The notes beneath the pieces are model-generated. The model saw only the letters and a list, made by a program, of their open reading frames with translations, did no database searches and had not been told where the DNA came from. 64,000 bases of DNA from NCBI GenBank assembly GCA_002238425.1, contig MPMJ01000006.1:1-64000 (forward strand), written 5' to 3'. The DNA is from SAR202 cluster bacterium bin16 (lineage in GTDB: Bacteria; Chloroflexota; Dehalococcoidia; Lucifugimonadales; Australimonadaceae). Position 1 is the first letter of the stretch. Every line of letters begins with the position of its first letter. Made by a program: the position numbers and the translations under genes. Shown here piece after piece: positions 50,272 through 59,182 of this stretch.

Positions 50272-51288
50272 TCAAGCCTGAGCGAGGTCCAGTTTGCCCC
50301 CCAGGCGGGGGTACGCCTCCAGCGCGTTGCCCTCGAATATCAGGCGCTTCTCGGCTTCGGTGATGCCGGGGACAGCGTCGACGTAGGGCTTCGTGTCGTC
50401 GAAATAGCGGCCTGTCCGTTCGTCGACGCCGCGCACGGCGCCGATCATCTCGGACGCGAAGATGACATTGGACGCGCCCATCACCTTCACGAGGAAGTCG
50501 ATGCCCTCCTGGTGGTAGACGCAGGTGTCGAAGTAGAGGTTGCCGAGCAGCAGTTCGTCGAGAGGCGGCTTGCCCATGTCCTGGGCGATGCCACGGTAGC
50601 GGCCCCAGTGGAACGGGACGGCGCCTCCGCCGTGGGGGAGGACGAACTTCAGACTCGGGAAGTCCGCGAATATTTCCGAGGTGAGGAACTGCATGAAGGC
50701 AGTCGTGTCGCCGTTCAGGTAGTGGGCGCCCGTGCCGTGGAAGTTGGGGTTGCATGACATGCTGACGTGGACCATCGCGGGGACTTCCAGCTCGACCATG
50801 CGCTCATAGAGGTCATACCACCAGCGGTCGGTCAGCGGCGGGTCGGTCCAGTAGCCGTCCGTCGGGTCGGGGTTGAGGTTGCAGCCGACGAACCCGAGCT
50901 CGTTGACGCAGCGGTCGAGCTCGGCGATGCACTCCGTCGGGGATACGCCGGGCGATTGCGGGAGCTGGCAGACGCCTATGAAGTTGTCCGGGAACATGGT
51001 GCAGACGCGGTGGACGAGGTCGTTGACCGTACGGCTCCACTGGATGCTCGTCCGGGCGTCGCCGAAGTGGTGCCCCATCCCGCCTGCGGTCGGCGAGAAG
51101 AGCGCCACGTCCGTGCCGCGATCGCGCTGGAGCCTGAGCTGGCCGTTCTCGATGGTCTCGCGTATCTCGTCGTCGCTGATCGACAGCGGTTCGGTGAAAG
51201 GGCGTCCGGCGCTCTCGATCTGGCGGGCGCGCCACTCCCGCAACTGTCGCGGGGCGGTCGTGTAGTGTCCGTGGACGTCGATGATCAT
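50272..51288 (-). CDS. 4-oxalomesaconate hydratase-like amidohydrolase (LigJ-like)
   Basis: A 338-residue amidohydrolase_2 protein. It resembles, from memory, LigJ over its whole length: MIIDVHGHYTTAPRQLREW, ISDDEIRETIENGQLRLQRDRG, VCQLPQSPGVSPTECIAELD, CVNELGFVGCNLNPDPTDG, LPHGGGAVPFHWGRYRGIA and GRYFDDTKPYVDA. Metal ligands are the HGH motif, H in VHVS and LPHGG. LigJ hydrates 4-oxalomesaconate in the protocatechuate 4,5-cleavage pathway. The other pathway genes (LigAB, LigC, LigI, LigK) are not in the window, so a related substrate is possible. Confidence 0.82.
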   Translation of the reverse strand: MIIDVHGHYTTAPRQLREWRARQIESAGRPFTEPLSISDDEIRETIENGQLRLQRDRGTDVALFSPTAGGMGHHFGDARTSIQWSRTVNDLVHRVCTMFPDNFIGVCQLPQSPGVSPTECIAELDRCVNELGFVGCNLNPDPTDGYWTDPPLTDRWWYDLYERMVELEVPAMVHVSMSCNPNFHGTGAHYLNGDTTAFMQFLTSEIFADFPSLKFVLPHGGGAVPFHWGRYRGIAQDMGKPPLDELLLGNLYFDTCVYHQEGIDFLVKVMGASNVIFASEMIGAVRGVDERTGRYFDDTKPYVDAVPGITEAEKRLIFEGNALEAYPRLGGKLDLAQA

Positions 51289-51432
51289 GGGCGGATTCTA
51301 CGTCATGAGGTTAGACCTCGCCGGTACCCCTTCCCTGCCCCGCGGCGCAACTTGCGCATCGTATGAGGCAAGCGCATGATGGCGCCGCCGGTAAACCAAA
51401 GGCGTATGAGAGGCTGCTGCAGGAGGTGACTC

Positions 51433-52509
51433 TTGACTCTGCTCATCAACACGGAAGAAGCCCGGCGCGTCCTGACGATGGACGACTGCCTCGACTACCT
51501 GGATACCGCGTACAAGGACCTTGCGAACAAGGAGGCGGTCACCGCTCCTCCCGGAGGCCGCTGGGACGTGTGGGTGCCCGTCGGTGACGAGAAGTACTAC
51601 GTGTTCGGCACGCTGCAGGGCGCGAGCCGCCGCCTGGGCGTGTTCGCGATGCGCTTCAAGTCGGACATCATGCACTACCCATGGGAGGCGGACGGCCAGA
51701 CGCTCGACAAGTACTGCGTCGAACCGGGCAAGTACTGCGGCATCATCATGCTGTTCAGCGTGTGGGACGGAGAGCCGCTGGCCATCCTGAACGACGGGCA
51801 CATCCAGCACATGCGCGTCGGCGCCACCGCCGGGGTCGCGGCGAACTACATGGCGCGAGAGGACGCCACGTCGGTCGGCATGTTCGGCTCGGGCGGGATG
51901 GCGCGGACGTACCTGGAGGCGTTCGCCAAGGTGCGCAAGATCGACTACTGCAAGGTGTACAGCCCCACGAAGGCGCACCGGGAGTCGTACGCGGCGGAGA
52001 TGAGCGACAAGCTGGACATCAACGTCATCGCGGTAGACAGCCCGGACCAGGTCACCGAGGGAACGGACATCGTCGCGGGGTGCACCGATTCGGCGCAGCC
52101 CATCATCCACCCTCAGTACATGGCGCCCGGCATGCACGTAACGCCCGTTCTGCCGAAGGAACTGCCGCGAGAGTCGGTCGACAAGTTCGACGTCGTCGTG
52201 CGGCACAACAACGGCGGTGCCGAGGGGTTCTTCGTCGGCCAGGACGAGGAGTACGCGGGGTTGCCCGCCGGGCACTTCGACAGCTCCTACCGGGGCGTGG
52301 ACCGCAGCGACTCCCCGACGCTTGCCGACCTGGTGTCGGGCAAAGCGGCAGGCCGCACGAGCGACGACCAGTTGACCTGCTACTACAACGTGCCGGGCTC
52401 CGGGCTACAGTTCGCCGCGGTCGCCTACCGGACGTACGAGTTGGCCAAGGCGGCCGGACTCGGGCGGGAACTGCCGACCGAATGGTTCCTGGAGGACGAG
52501 CGAGACTAG
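51433..52509 (+). CDS. Ornithine cyclodeaminase/mu-crystallin family protein
   Basis: A 358-residue protein. The TTG start has a perfect AGGAGG six bases upstream. Typical features: GGRWDVWVPVGDEKYYVFGT, LAILNDGHIQHMRVGATAGVAANYMARED, and the nucleotide motif VGMFGSGGMARTYLEAF. Family members reduce imines or deaminate amino acids with NAD(P). It starts the plus-strand transport cluster that follows (TctC, TctAB), so it may process the imported compound. Confidence 0.87.
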   Translation: MTLLINTEEARRVLTMDDCLDYLDTAYKDLANKEAVTAPPGGRWDVWVPVGDEKYYVFGTLQGASRRLGVFAMRFKSDIMHYPWEADGQTLDKYCVEPGKYCGIIMLFSVWDGEPLAILNDGHIQHMRVGATAGVAANYMAREDATSVGMFGSGGMARTYLEAFAKVRKIDYCKVYSPTKAHRESYAAEMSDKLDINVIAVDSPDQVTEGTDIVAGCTDSAQPIIHPQYMAPGMHVTPVLPKELPRESVDKFDVVVRHNNGGAEGFFVGQDEEYAGLPAGHFDSSYRGVDRSDSPTLADLVSGKAAGRTSDDQLTCYYNVPGSGLQFAAVAYRTYELAKAAGLGRELPTEWFLEDERD

Positions 52510-52608
52510 GTTCCGAAACGAGCGTGTTCTTCTTGACACGCATGAGAGCGGTGTCCATCATGAGCGGCCAGCGCCGGACTTGATGGCGAATTCAGGCAGG
52601 AGGGCGTC

Positions 52609-53811
52609 ATGGGAAAGCGAAACAGGATGTGGCGGCTCCTTTCAGGGCTATTCCTCGCCACCGGACTCGTGGCGGTTCTTGCCGCTTGCGGAAGCGATCC
52701 GACAGCGACGCCGACACCGGTGCCGCCGACAGCGACGCCCACCACCGCCCCTGCTGCAGGAGCGACGGCTGAGCCGAGCGCGCCGGCAGTCCCCACACCG
52801 ACCCCAGCGCCGTCGTTCGACGCCGAGGCGTACTTCGCCGGCAAGACCGTGCGCATCGTCGTGGCGTGGGACCCCGGCAACAGCATCGACGCACACGCAC
52901 GAGCGGTGTCGCGGGTGCTGCCCAGGTACATCCCCGGAAACCCGAAGTCCATCGTCGTCAACAAGGACGGCGCTACCGGGACGGTTGGCGGGAACTGGTG
53001 GCACGAGAACGCGCAGGGCGACGGCCTCTGGCTGTTCGCCAACACGGGCGCGAACCCCATCTCGCAGATCCTGCGTCCGGGCGTGCGTTACGACTTCCGC
53101 GACTACACGTCGGTCGGCGGCATCATGCAGCGCACGACGATGTGGATGATCGCGGGCGACGCTCCCTACAACCGCATCCAGGAGGCTTCCGGCGGCTCGG
53201 AAGAGTTCACCGTGGGTCTGAACACCGAGTCTGAGACCGGCACGGCGAAGGCGCTGGCGCTGGCCCAATGGCTCGACCTGCCGATGCGGCCGCTGTACGG
53301 CATCGGCTCCGGGTTCGCGGCGTTCCTGACGACGTTCGACCGCGGCGACGCCGACAGCTACATCTCCGGCAGCGCGTGGTACCGCACGCCGGGCTCGCGT
53401 CCGGGCTGGTTCACCGACGGCGTTGTCGAGCCGTTCGCCATGCTGGGTTCGAAGGACGTCTTCGCCAACAACGGCGAGATAGACGTTCCGGACGACCTCC
53501 CGCACATCAGCGAACTGCTGACGGACGAGCAGATAGCGGTCTGGTCCGGCATGAACCTGGAGGACACGGCGTTCTACCGCGGCCTCTTCACGCCGAAGAC
53601 GATCGAGCCCGAGGTACTTGCAGTGCTGCGCAAGGCGTTCGACGACATGTTCAACGACCCCGAGTACCAGGAGATCTACGAGAGCCTCGTCGGTCTACCG
53701 GTCGACCAGGGCGGCAGGCTTGCGCCTGAGGTCGTGGACGAGGCGCTGGACAACTGGGCTGCGAACGCTGACGAGATCAAGGCGGTGTACGCACAGTTCC
53801 TTCCGCAGTAG
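52609..53811 (+). CDS. Tripartite tricarboxylate transporter binding lipoprotein (TctC-like)
   Basis: A 400-residue protein with a lipoprotein signal (LFLATGLVAVLAAC), a Pro/Thr/Ala spacer of about 45 residues, and the TctC/Bug fold (FAGKTVRIVVAWDPGNSIDAHARAVSRVLPRYIPGNP). It would bind a carboxylate outside the cell and hand it to the TctAB membrane protein. SD AGGAGG before ATG 52609. The spacer resembles that of the binding protein at 2347, a style common in Chloroflexota. Confidence 0.87.
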   Translation: MGKRNRMWRLLSGLFLATGLVAVLAACGSDPTATPTPVPPTATPTTAPAAGATAEPSAPAVPTPTPAPSFDAEAYFAGKTVRIVVAWDPGNSIDAHARAVSRVLPRYIPGNPKSIVVNKDGATGTVGGNWWHENAQGDGLWLFANTGANPISQILRPGVRYDFRDYTSVGGIMQRTTMWMIAGDAPYNRIQEASGGSEEFTVGLNTESETGTAKALALAQWLDLPMRPLYGIGSGFAAFLTTFDRGDADSYISGSAWYRTPGSRPGWFTDGVVEPFAMLGSKDVFANNGEIDVPDDLPHISELLTDEQIAVWSGMNLEDTAFYRGLFTPKTIEPEVLAVLRKAFDDMFNDPEYQEIYESLVGLPVDQGGRLAPEVVDEALDNWAANADEIKAVYAQFLPQ

Positions 53812-53829
53812 CAGAGAGACTTCGTGAAC

Positions 53830-53864
53830 CGGCCAGCCGTCCCTGTTATTGGAACGGCTGGCCG
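53830..53864 (+). terminator. Intercistronic hairpin between tctC and tctAB
   Basis: CGGCCAGCCGT / ACGGCTGGCCG, an 11-bp perfect stem with a 13-nt loop and no U tract. Such structures between binding-protein and permease genes keep binding-protein mRNA more abundant. Confidence 0.65.
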
Positions 53865-53902
53865 CTGCTCATCAGCACTTAACGCCTAAGGAGTCAGGCA
53901 GA

Positions 53903-55990
53903 GTGGCCGAGTACATTGCCGCCCTGGGGTTCCTCGGAGACCCGCTCTACTGGACGATGCTGGTGCTGGCGGTCGTGCTGCTGGGAACGATCGGCCTCAT
54001 CCCGGGTCTGGGCAGCACGACCATCGCCGCTATCGCCATCCCGTTCCTGCTGTTCAACTTCGGCGACAACCCCACTGCAGGCATCATCTTCCTTGCGGCC
54101 CTCGGCGGACTGAACAACACGCTGGACTCGGTGCCCGCAGTGCTGCTGGGTTACCCGGGCGCCGCCACGCAGGTCACGTTCCTCGAAGGCCACCAGCTCG
54201 CGATGCGGGGACGGGCCGCGCATACGCTGGGGGCTATCTACGCCGTATCTGCCATCGGCGGCGTGGTCGGGGCGATAGCGCTGCTCGCCATGATCCCGTT
54301 CATGCGCCCCATCCTGGTCCGGTTCTCGTTCCCCGAGATAGCCGCCATGGCGATGTTCGGCGTACTGATGGTGTCCGTACTGAGCCGCGGCGCGATGATC
54401 AAGGGCATCATCTCCGGCCTCCTCGGCGTGCTGGTCAGCACGATCGGCACCGACGGCATACAAGGCCTGCCACGGCTCACCTTCGAACAGGTCTACCTGC
54501 TGGACGGGCTTCCCCTGATACCGACGCTGATCGGGTTCTTCGCGCTTCCGGAGCTGATAGACCTGACCATGACGGGGCGGCCGGTTTCCCAGCCGGGAAC
54601 GGTCTCGACCAAGGAGGTCTTCTCCGGTGCGCGGTACGGCGCGAGCAAGTGGCGGATGGCGATCCGGCAGAGCTTGTTCGGTGTGTTCATGGGCGCGATC
54701 CCGGGGATCGGGAGCGCCGTCATCGACTGGCTCTCGTACGCGTTCGGCATGGCGCTGTCGAAAGACAAGACCGGGTTCGGCAAGGGGTCGCTGGACGGCG
54801 TGCTCTTCGCTGAATCGGCCCAGAACTCGAAGGAAGGCGGCCAGGCGATCCCCACGCTGGCGTTCGGCATCCCCGGCGGCTCCTCGTGGGCCATCGTGCT
54901 CGTCGGGCTCCTCTTCTACGGCATCGCCCCGGGACTGGGGATGCTCGACCAGCACCTGGACGTGATGGTCGCCATCGTCGTGACGCTGGCCCTGGGCAAC
55001 CTGCTCATCACCATGATGGGAATCGTGGCGACCGGCCAGATCGCGAAGGTGACGCTGGTGCCCTACCCGCTCCTGGCGGCAGCCCTGTTCCCGCTGGTGT
55101 TCATCGCGGCGTTCCAGTCGACGACGGCGTGGGGCGACATCCTGGTGCTCATCGCGGCGGGCATGCTCGGCCTCGCGATGAAGTGGCTCGGCTGGCCACG
55201 GCCTCCGTTCATCCTCGGGTTCATCCTGGGGCCCATCATCGAGAAGAACCTGTGGACGGCCTTGAACGTGTTCGGCCCCGTGGGGATGCTCACGCGGCCT
55301 ATCTCGATCATCCTCTTCATCTTCGCGGTGTTGAGCGTCATCTACCTGACCAAGGCGATGGCCACGGGGACGGCGATCAGCAAGATCGCTTCAACCGCGG
55401 CCCCACAGGGCGGAGTCCCGCCGGCGCAGGGCGGGTCAGGAGACGAGCCGGACGCGGCAGCGACGGCTTCCGGATGGAGCAGGATACTTCCGGGCCATCC
55501 ACGTTTCCGCTGGACGTGGGAGTCCGCTTTCCCCTTCACGGTGCTCGCGGTAGTCGTCCTGTTCATCGTCGACGTCAGCGCGCTGAGAACCGGGGCTGCG
55601 AAGTTCCTGCCGCTCTACCTCAGCATCGCTCTCATCCCGCTCATCCTGTACGAGACGTTCCGGATGAACGTGTACCGGACAGAGCGGGTGGACATCATGG
55701 ACCTGGGGATGCGGACCGGCACAGACCGGATAGCGTTCCGCGCGTTCCTGGGGATCTCGGCATGGCTCGCCGCCATGGTCATCGGCGGCGCCATATTCGG
55801 ACTGCAGTACGCCACCGTTGGATTCGCAGTCCTCTTTGGGTTCGCAACGCTGCAATGGCGAGGCCGCAAGAGACTCTGGGCGCTGGTGCCCGGCGTGATC
55901 GTGGCTATCGTCGTGTTCGGAGTCCTGGACCAGATCATGCACGTCATATGGCCCGACCGCGTTATACTCGACGCGCTTCTCGGGCGGTAA
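53903..55990 (+). CDS. TctA-TctB fusion, tripartite tricarboxylate transporter membrane protein
   Basis: A 695-residue membrane protein. GTG 53903 is preferred (SD AAGGAG). Residues 1 to about 495 are TctA-like, with many helices and the conserved GLIPGLGSTTIAAIAIPFL, GGLNNTLDSVPAVLLGYPGAA and IPGIGSAVIDWLSYAFGM. After a hydrophilic linker (about 500-545), a four-helix TctB-like unit follows (FPFTVLAVVVLFIVDVSAL, FLPLYLSIALIPLILYE, WLAAMVIGGAIFGLQY, LVPGVIVAIVVFGVL). TctA and TctB are normally separate proteins; here one chain carries both. Partner of the TctC at 52609. Confidence 0.85.
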   Translation: MAEYIAALGFLGDPLYWTMLVLAVVLLGTIGLIPGLGSTTIAAIAIPFLLFNFGDNPTAGIIFLAALGGLNNTLDSVPAVLLGYPGAATQVTFLEGHQLAMRGRAAHTLGAIYAVSAIGGVVGAIALLAMIPFMRPILVRFSFPEIAAMAMFGVLMVSVLSRGAMIKGIISGLLGVLVSTIGTDGIQGLPRLTFEQVYLLDGLPLIPTLIGFFALPELIDLTMTGRPVSQPGTVSTKEVFSGARYGASKWRMAIRQSLFGVFMGAIPGIGSAVIDWLSYAFGMALSKDKTGFGKGSLDGVLFAESAQNSKEGGQAIPTLAFGIPGGSSWAIVLVGLLFYGIAPGLGMLDQHLDVMVAIVVTLALGNLLITMMGIVATGQIAKVTLVPYPLLAAALFPLVFIAAFQSTTAWGDILVLIAAGMLGLAMKWLGWPRPPFILGFILGPIIEKNLWTALNVFGPVGMLTRPISIILFIFAVLSVIYLTKAMATGTAISKIASTAAPQGGVPPAQGGSGDEPDAAATASGWSRILPGHPRFRWTWESAFPFTVLAVVVLFIVDVSALRTGAAKFLPLYLSIALIPLILYETFRMNVYRTERVDIMDLGMRTGTDRIAFRAFLGISAWLAAMVIGGAIFGLQYATVGFAVLFGFATLQWRGRKRLWALVPGVIVAIVVFGVLDQIMHVIWPDRVILDALLGR

Positions 55991-56020
55991 ACCGCATCGC
56001 GACCGATAAAGGAGGCACCC

Positions 56021-56608
56021 ATGCGCCGCACAATGATTCGACAGACCACAACCGCAGCCATCATCGTGGCGCTGGGACTGGCGTTACTCGCCGCTCTGTT
56101 GCCGGGAGTCACGCCGTTCGGCTCCGAGGCCCGAGGACAGGACGGCGATTCCGCACCGAGCGTCGTTGTCTGGCCCGGCGTCGGGGAACTGCACAGCGGA
56201 AGCAGCTTCGCAATCATGGGCACCGGGTTCGAGCCCGGGCAGGAGATACACGTGCTGCTGCAGACGAGCATCGGGCGAGGCTTCGCCGGCACCGTCACCA
56301 ACGAGATCACCGGGAACGTACAGCCGCCTATCGAGGCGGCGGACGAGTCGGGGAACTTCGCGGCACGTTTCGACATGGGGCGGTTCGAGCGCGTGATGTC
56401 GGAAGGCATCGCGGGCATCACCGTAACCGACGCCGACTTCAACGTGCTGGCGTCGACCCCAGTAGCGATGTGCGACCCGCAAGGCCGGTCGCGAGTAGAG
56501 GTGTACCCGCGCGGCGCACCCGACTACGAAGCCAACCCGGACGACCCGCGGCCGACCACGTACTGCGCCGGTTTCTTCGAGTACCCGGAGCGTCCCGAGG
56601 CAGGCTAG
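56021..56608 (+). CDS. Secreted protein with Ig-like fold, unknown
   Basis: A 195-residue protein with a signal peptide (IIVALGLALLAALLPGVTPFGSEA) and an Ig/IPT-like beta domain (VVVWPGVGELHSGSSFAIMGTGFEPGQEIHVLLQT). SD AGGAGG before ATG 56021. It lies 30 bases after TctAB and is probably in its operon, ended by the hairpin at 56630. An extracytoplasmic accessory role for the transporter is a guess. Confidence 0.65.
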   Translation: MRRTMIRQTTTAAIIVALGLALLAALLPGVTPFGSEARGQDGDSAPSVVVWPGVGELHSGSSFAIMGTGFEPGQEIHVLLQTSIGRGFAGTVTNEITGNVQPPIEAADESGNFAARFDMGRFERVMSEGIAGITVTDADFNVLASTPVAMCDPQGRSRVEVYPRGAPDYEANPDDPRPTTYCAGFFEYPERPEAG

Positions 56609-56629
56609 TCCACGCTGACATATCAGCAA

Positions 56630-56658
56630 AGAAGGGCCAGCTCCCCGCTGGCCCTTCT
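56630..56658 (+). terminator. Hairpin ending the tct operon
   Basis: AGAAGGGCCAGC / GCTGGCCCTTCT, 12-bp perfect stem with a 5-nt loop, located between convergent genes; probably terminates both directions. Confidence 0.75.
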
Positions 56659-56691
56659 GTCGTGCGTGGCGACAAGGCTTTCCCTCGTCCT

Positions 56692-58059
56692 TTACCGGGA
56701 GCGCGACTCCAACAGGTCCGCAACCTGCATCCCCGTGCTGTAGCCGCTGGAGAGGGCGCCGTTGACCGACGGCACACGCATGTAGTCGCCCGCCAGGAAG
56801 AGGTTGTCGAAGCGCCCTGCCATCTGCCCAGGGACGTTCGCCATCGCGGCGAGCATGCCGGGGTCCCCCATGCAAAGCGCCTGTTCCCAGCGGTACACGC
56901 GGAAGAACAGCCCCTCGTCATCGCCGGGAAGAGCGGAGCCCGGAGGCGCCTTCCTGCGAGCGGCGCCCAGCAGTTGGCGCTTTATCTCATCGTCGTCGAG
57001 GGGGATGAGTTCTTTGGCACGATCGCGCCCGATGAGCAGGTCGAGGATGCTCTTGCCCGGAGGCGCGCAGGCAGGGAGGAAGGCGCACCGGTCCAGCAAG
57101 AGCGGCGTGTCGTCGTCCTCCGGGTAGAGCGCGCCGTGCCAGCCGGGAGGAAGCGGGGCGTGGTCGAGGCCTATCACCACCCGGCAGCCGGTTGAGTAGC
57201 TGACGGTGCTGAGCGCGCGGCGCGTCTCTTCCGGCAGGTCGGGGATGAGGTCCGGGACCTTCGTGCCGGGGACGGCGCAGATGACCGCGTCCGCCTTGAT
57301 GGTCTCGCCGTCCACGATCACGCCGGCCGCCTCCCCGTCTGCGGCAACGATCCTCCTCACAGGAGTCGATACGCGGACCGCATCGGAGCAGGCATCGGCG
57401 AGCGCTGCGCTCAAGGAGCCAATGCCCCGCTCAGGCATGTAGACCCTGCCGGAGTGCAGCATCGTTTCGCCGATGTACGCCCGCATCAGCGCCTGGCCTG
57501 CGGGCATCGGATCGCCCAATATCATGTCGAGGGGCCCCCTGAGCGTCACCTGCAGGTTCCCGGGCACGCGGAGCCGCTCCAGGTAGTCGCCGAAGGACTC
57601 ATCGTCGTCGATCTCGGCGAGGGGGCTGTCGCCGGCGAAACTCATGTATGCCGCCTGGCGATGGATCTGCCGCATCACCGCAGAGCCCGCCCGCATCCCC
57701 GATGGCGAGAGGAAGCCCATCGTGACTGCCGTACGCAGGTGCCGTACGAAGTTCCAGAACGACTGGTCAGGCGTCGTGGTAACCCACCGGCCATTGCGGT
57801 GGTGGCCGAACTTCATCTTCGAAGGGACCAGCGGCAGCCCCAACTCCTCGCAGAGGCGGAACGCGGTGTCGTAGGTGGAGGTGAAGACGAATGCGCCCGT
57901 GTCCAGAGAGAAACTGTCCACCCTCTCGCCCCTGCCGCGTCCGCCCACGTGCTCTTCGGCCTCGAGCAGGAGCGGGGTGATGCCCCGCTTCATCAGAGCA
58001 TAGGCGGCGCTGAGCCCGGCGAAGCCTCCACCGACGATAACGACCCGCTGTGCAGCCAT
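56692..58059 (-). CDS. FAD-dependent oxidoreductase, amine-oxidase/phytoene-desaturase type
   Basis: A 455-residue flavoprotein. The FAD motif is VVIVGGGFAGLSAAYALMKRG followed by EAEEHVGGRGR; the C-terminal FAD site is NLFLAGDYMRVPSVNGALSSGY. This layout fits the protoporphyrinogen-oxidase/carotenoid-desaturase/amine-oxidase superfamily. Start ATG 58059. It stands alone, convergent with the tct cluster; the substrate is open. Confidence 0.87.
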   Translation of the reverse strand: MAAQRVVIVGGGFAGLSAAYALMKRGITPLLLEAEEHVGGRGRGERVDSFSLDTGAFVFTSTYDTAFRLCEELGLPLVPSKMKFGHHRNGRWVTTTPDQSFWNFVRHLRTAVTMGFLSPSGMRAGSAVMRQIHRQAAYMSFAGDSPLAEIDDDESFGDYLERLRVPGNLQVTLRGPLDMILGDPMPAGQALMRAYIGETMLHSGRVYMPERGIGSLSAALADACSDAVRVSTPVRRIVAADGEAAGVIVDGETIKADAVICAVPGTKVPDLIPDLPEETRRALSTVSYSTGCRVVIGLDHAPLPPGWHGALYPEDDDTPLLLDRCAFLPACAPPGKSILDLLIGRDRAKELIPLDDDEIKRQLLGAARRKAPPGSALPGDDEGLFFRVYRWEQALCMGDPGMLAAMANVPGQMAGRFDNLFLAGDYMRVPSVNGALSSGYSTGMQVADLLESRSR

Positions 58060-58201
58060 GAGCGCGGTCCTCTTCAGAGTTGCCCTGGGATGTGGTGGGC
58101 CAAGCGGTACCGTACTGCGAACCTTCGAGTGGGTGGTGTCCCTAGCTTAGAGCATCTCCGCTACAACCCTACCATTCGCCCGTAGGAAGAAGTCAGTGAC
58201 C

Positions 58202-58804
58202 TCAAGCACTGAGATAGCGTGTGACTTCTCTTGCTAGCGCCCCTATCCCACGCTGCCCGCAGGTGATTACATGCGGTCCGCGGATCGCTTGGGTCATCTT
58301 GTGGGGTATAGGTGTCGAAGCCCAGATAACCACCACATCAGCCCAGGCGACATGCTTATCCGATGTCTTCCTGCCGGGATTCTGCTCTTCGGTAAGGAAT
58401 CGCAACTCGCATCGCTCCGAACACAGCGCCTGCAGCTCCCGTCTTGAACCTGGCCCTCCGCCCACTACGAGCAACTTCGTTTGGCCAGACCCACGCATCG
58501 CCTCCAGCATTTCCACGACGGCAGTGCGGTTGTCCCCCCCTCCGCAGCCGTCGCAGTGCTTAGCCACCACGTCGATGATCATCCTGCCATCACACCGCGC
58601 TTTCTCGCGGCAAGCCTGCTTATGGCACGTGCGGAAGATAGTTTCGCGGATCGCTTTCTCTGCTTGAGGCAACTTCGCTTTGGCAATACGCCCCTTCCCT
58701 GGTCGGGTTAGTCTGGCGCGGTACAACACATCAAGACCGATGTCTGCGGCGGTGCTTTCAAGACCTAGCGCCCCAAGCACGTCAATAAGTGAGATGTCCT
58801 GCAT
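58202..58804 (-). CDS. Cys-rich protein with DUF2325-like C-terminus, unknown
   Basis: A 200-residue protein. A Cys cluster (CHKQACREKARCDGR ... KHCDGCGGGDNR) precedes a Rossmann-like part (KLLVVGGGPGSRRELQALC ... ADVVVIWASTPIPHKM ... VITCGQRGIGAL) that resembles DUF2325. The Cys cluster could bind zinc or an Fe-S cluster. It is the first gene of the right-hand accessory island, downstream of the small-peptide operon on the same strand. No function is known to me. Confidence 0.55.
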   Translation of the reverse strand: MQDISLIDVLGALGLESTAADIGLDVLYRARLTRPGKGRIAKAKLPQAEKAIRETIFRTCHKQACREKARCDGRMIIDVVAKHCDGCGGGDNRTAVVEMLEAMRGSGQTKLLVVGGGPGSRRELQALCSERCELRFLTEEQNPGRKTSDKHVAWADVVVIWASTPIPHKMTQAIRGPHVITCGQRGIGALAREVTRYLSA

Positions 58805-58884
58805 ACAAGACTAGGATACCCTACCCAAGGTCGTTCTCGACAAAGCCCACTTGCATATGACAGTGGGGTAGTGTTTCAGTTTCG

Positions 58885-59073
58885 CTACGAATCTCGTTGC
58901 GGAAGGTAGGCTGGGGCTGGCGGGGTTTCCTGGTCTCCGGAAGTGGATCCCGGATCCCGCCAAGCCCAGCCTACCGATGGGAGCAGGTGGGCGGTGTGGC
59001 CGCCGCCCGGTGGGGCTGCAACCCTGCCAGGTGCCGGACGGCGGCCAGCTTTTATGGGGCGCAACGCAGGCAT
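58885..59073 (-). CDS. Possible small Pro/Gly-rich protein
   Basis: A 62-residue frame starting MPALRPIKAGRRPAPG with an excellent SD (GGAAGGAGG, five bases before ATG 59073). The composition is low-complexity and the coding stretch also forms a long hairpin (58905-58975), so either the peptide or the RNA could be the functional product. Confidence 0.35.
   Translation of the reverse strand: MPALRPIKAGRRPAPGRVAAPPGGGHTAHLLPSVGWAWRDPGSTSGDQETPPAPAYLPQRDS
58905..58975. repeat. 20-bp inverted repeat with 31-nt loop
   Basis: GGTAGGCTGGGGCTGGCGGG pairs with CCCGCCAAGCCCAGCCTACC with two mismatches. Part of a structured stretch between two minus-strand genes. Confidence 0.7.
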
Positions 59074-59118
59074 GACCACCTCCTTCCGGCAAGCATTCGC
59101 CCGCCTTGCTTTCAACAA

Positions 59119-59150
59119 GCGGCCCCGCCGATTGCACTCGGTGGGGCCGC
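59119..59150 (-). terminator. Terminator for the small-peptide operon
   Basis: On the minus strand, GCGGCCCCACCGA / TCGGCGGGGCCGC with a 6-nt loop, followed by TTGTT; it lies about 33 bases after the stop of the gene at 59183. Confidence 0.65.
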
Positions 59151-59182
59151 ACTGCTGTCATATGGGGTTTAGGTGATGGCAG

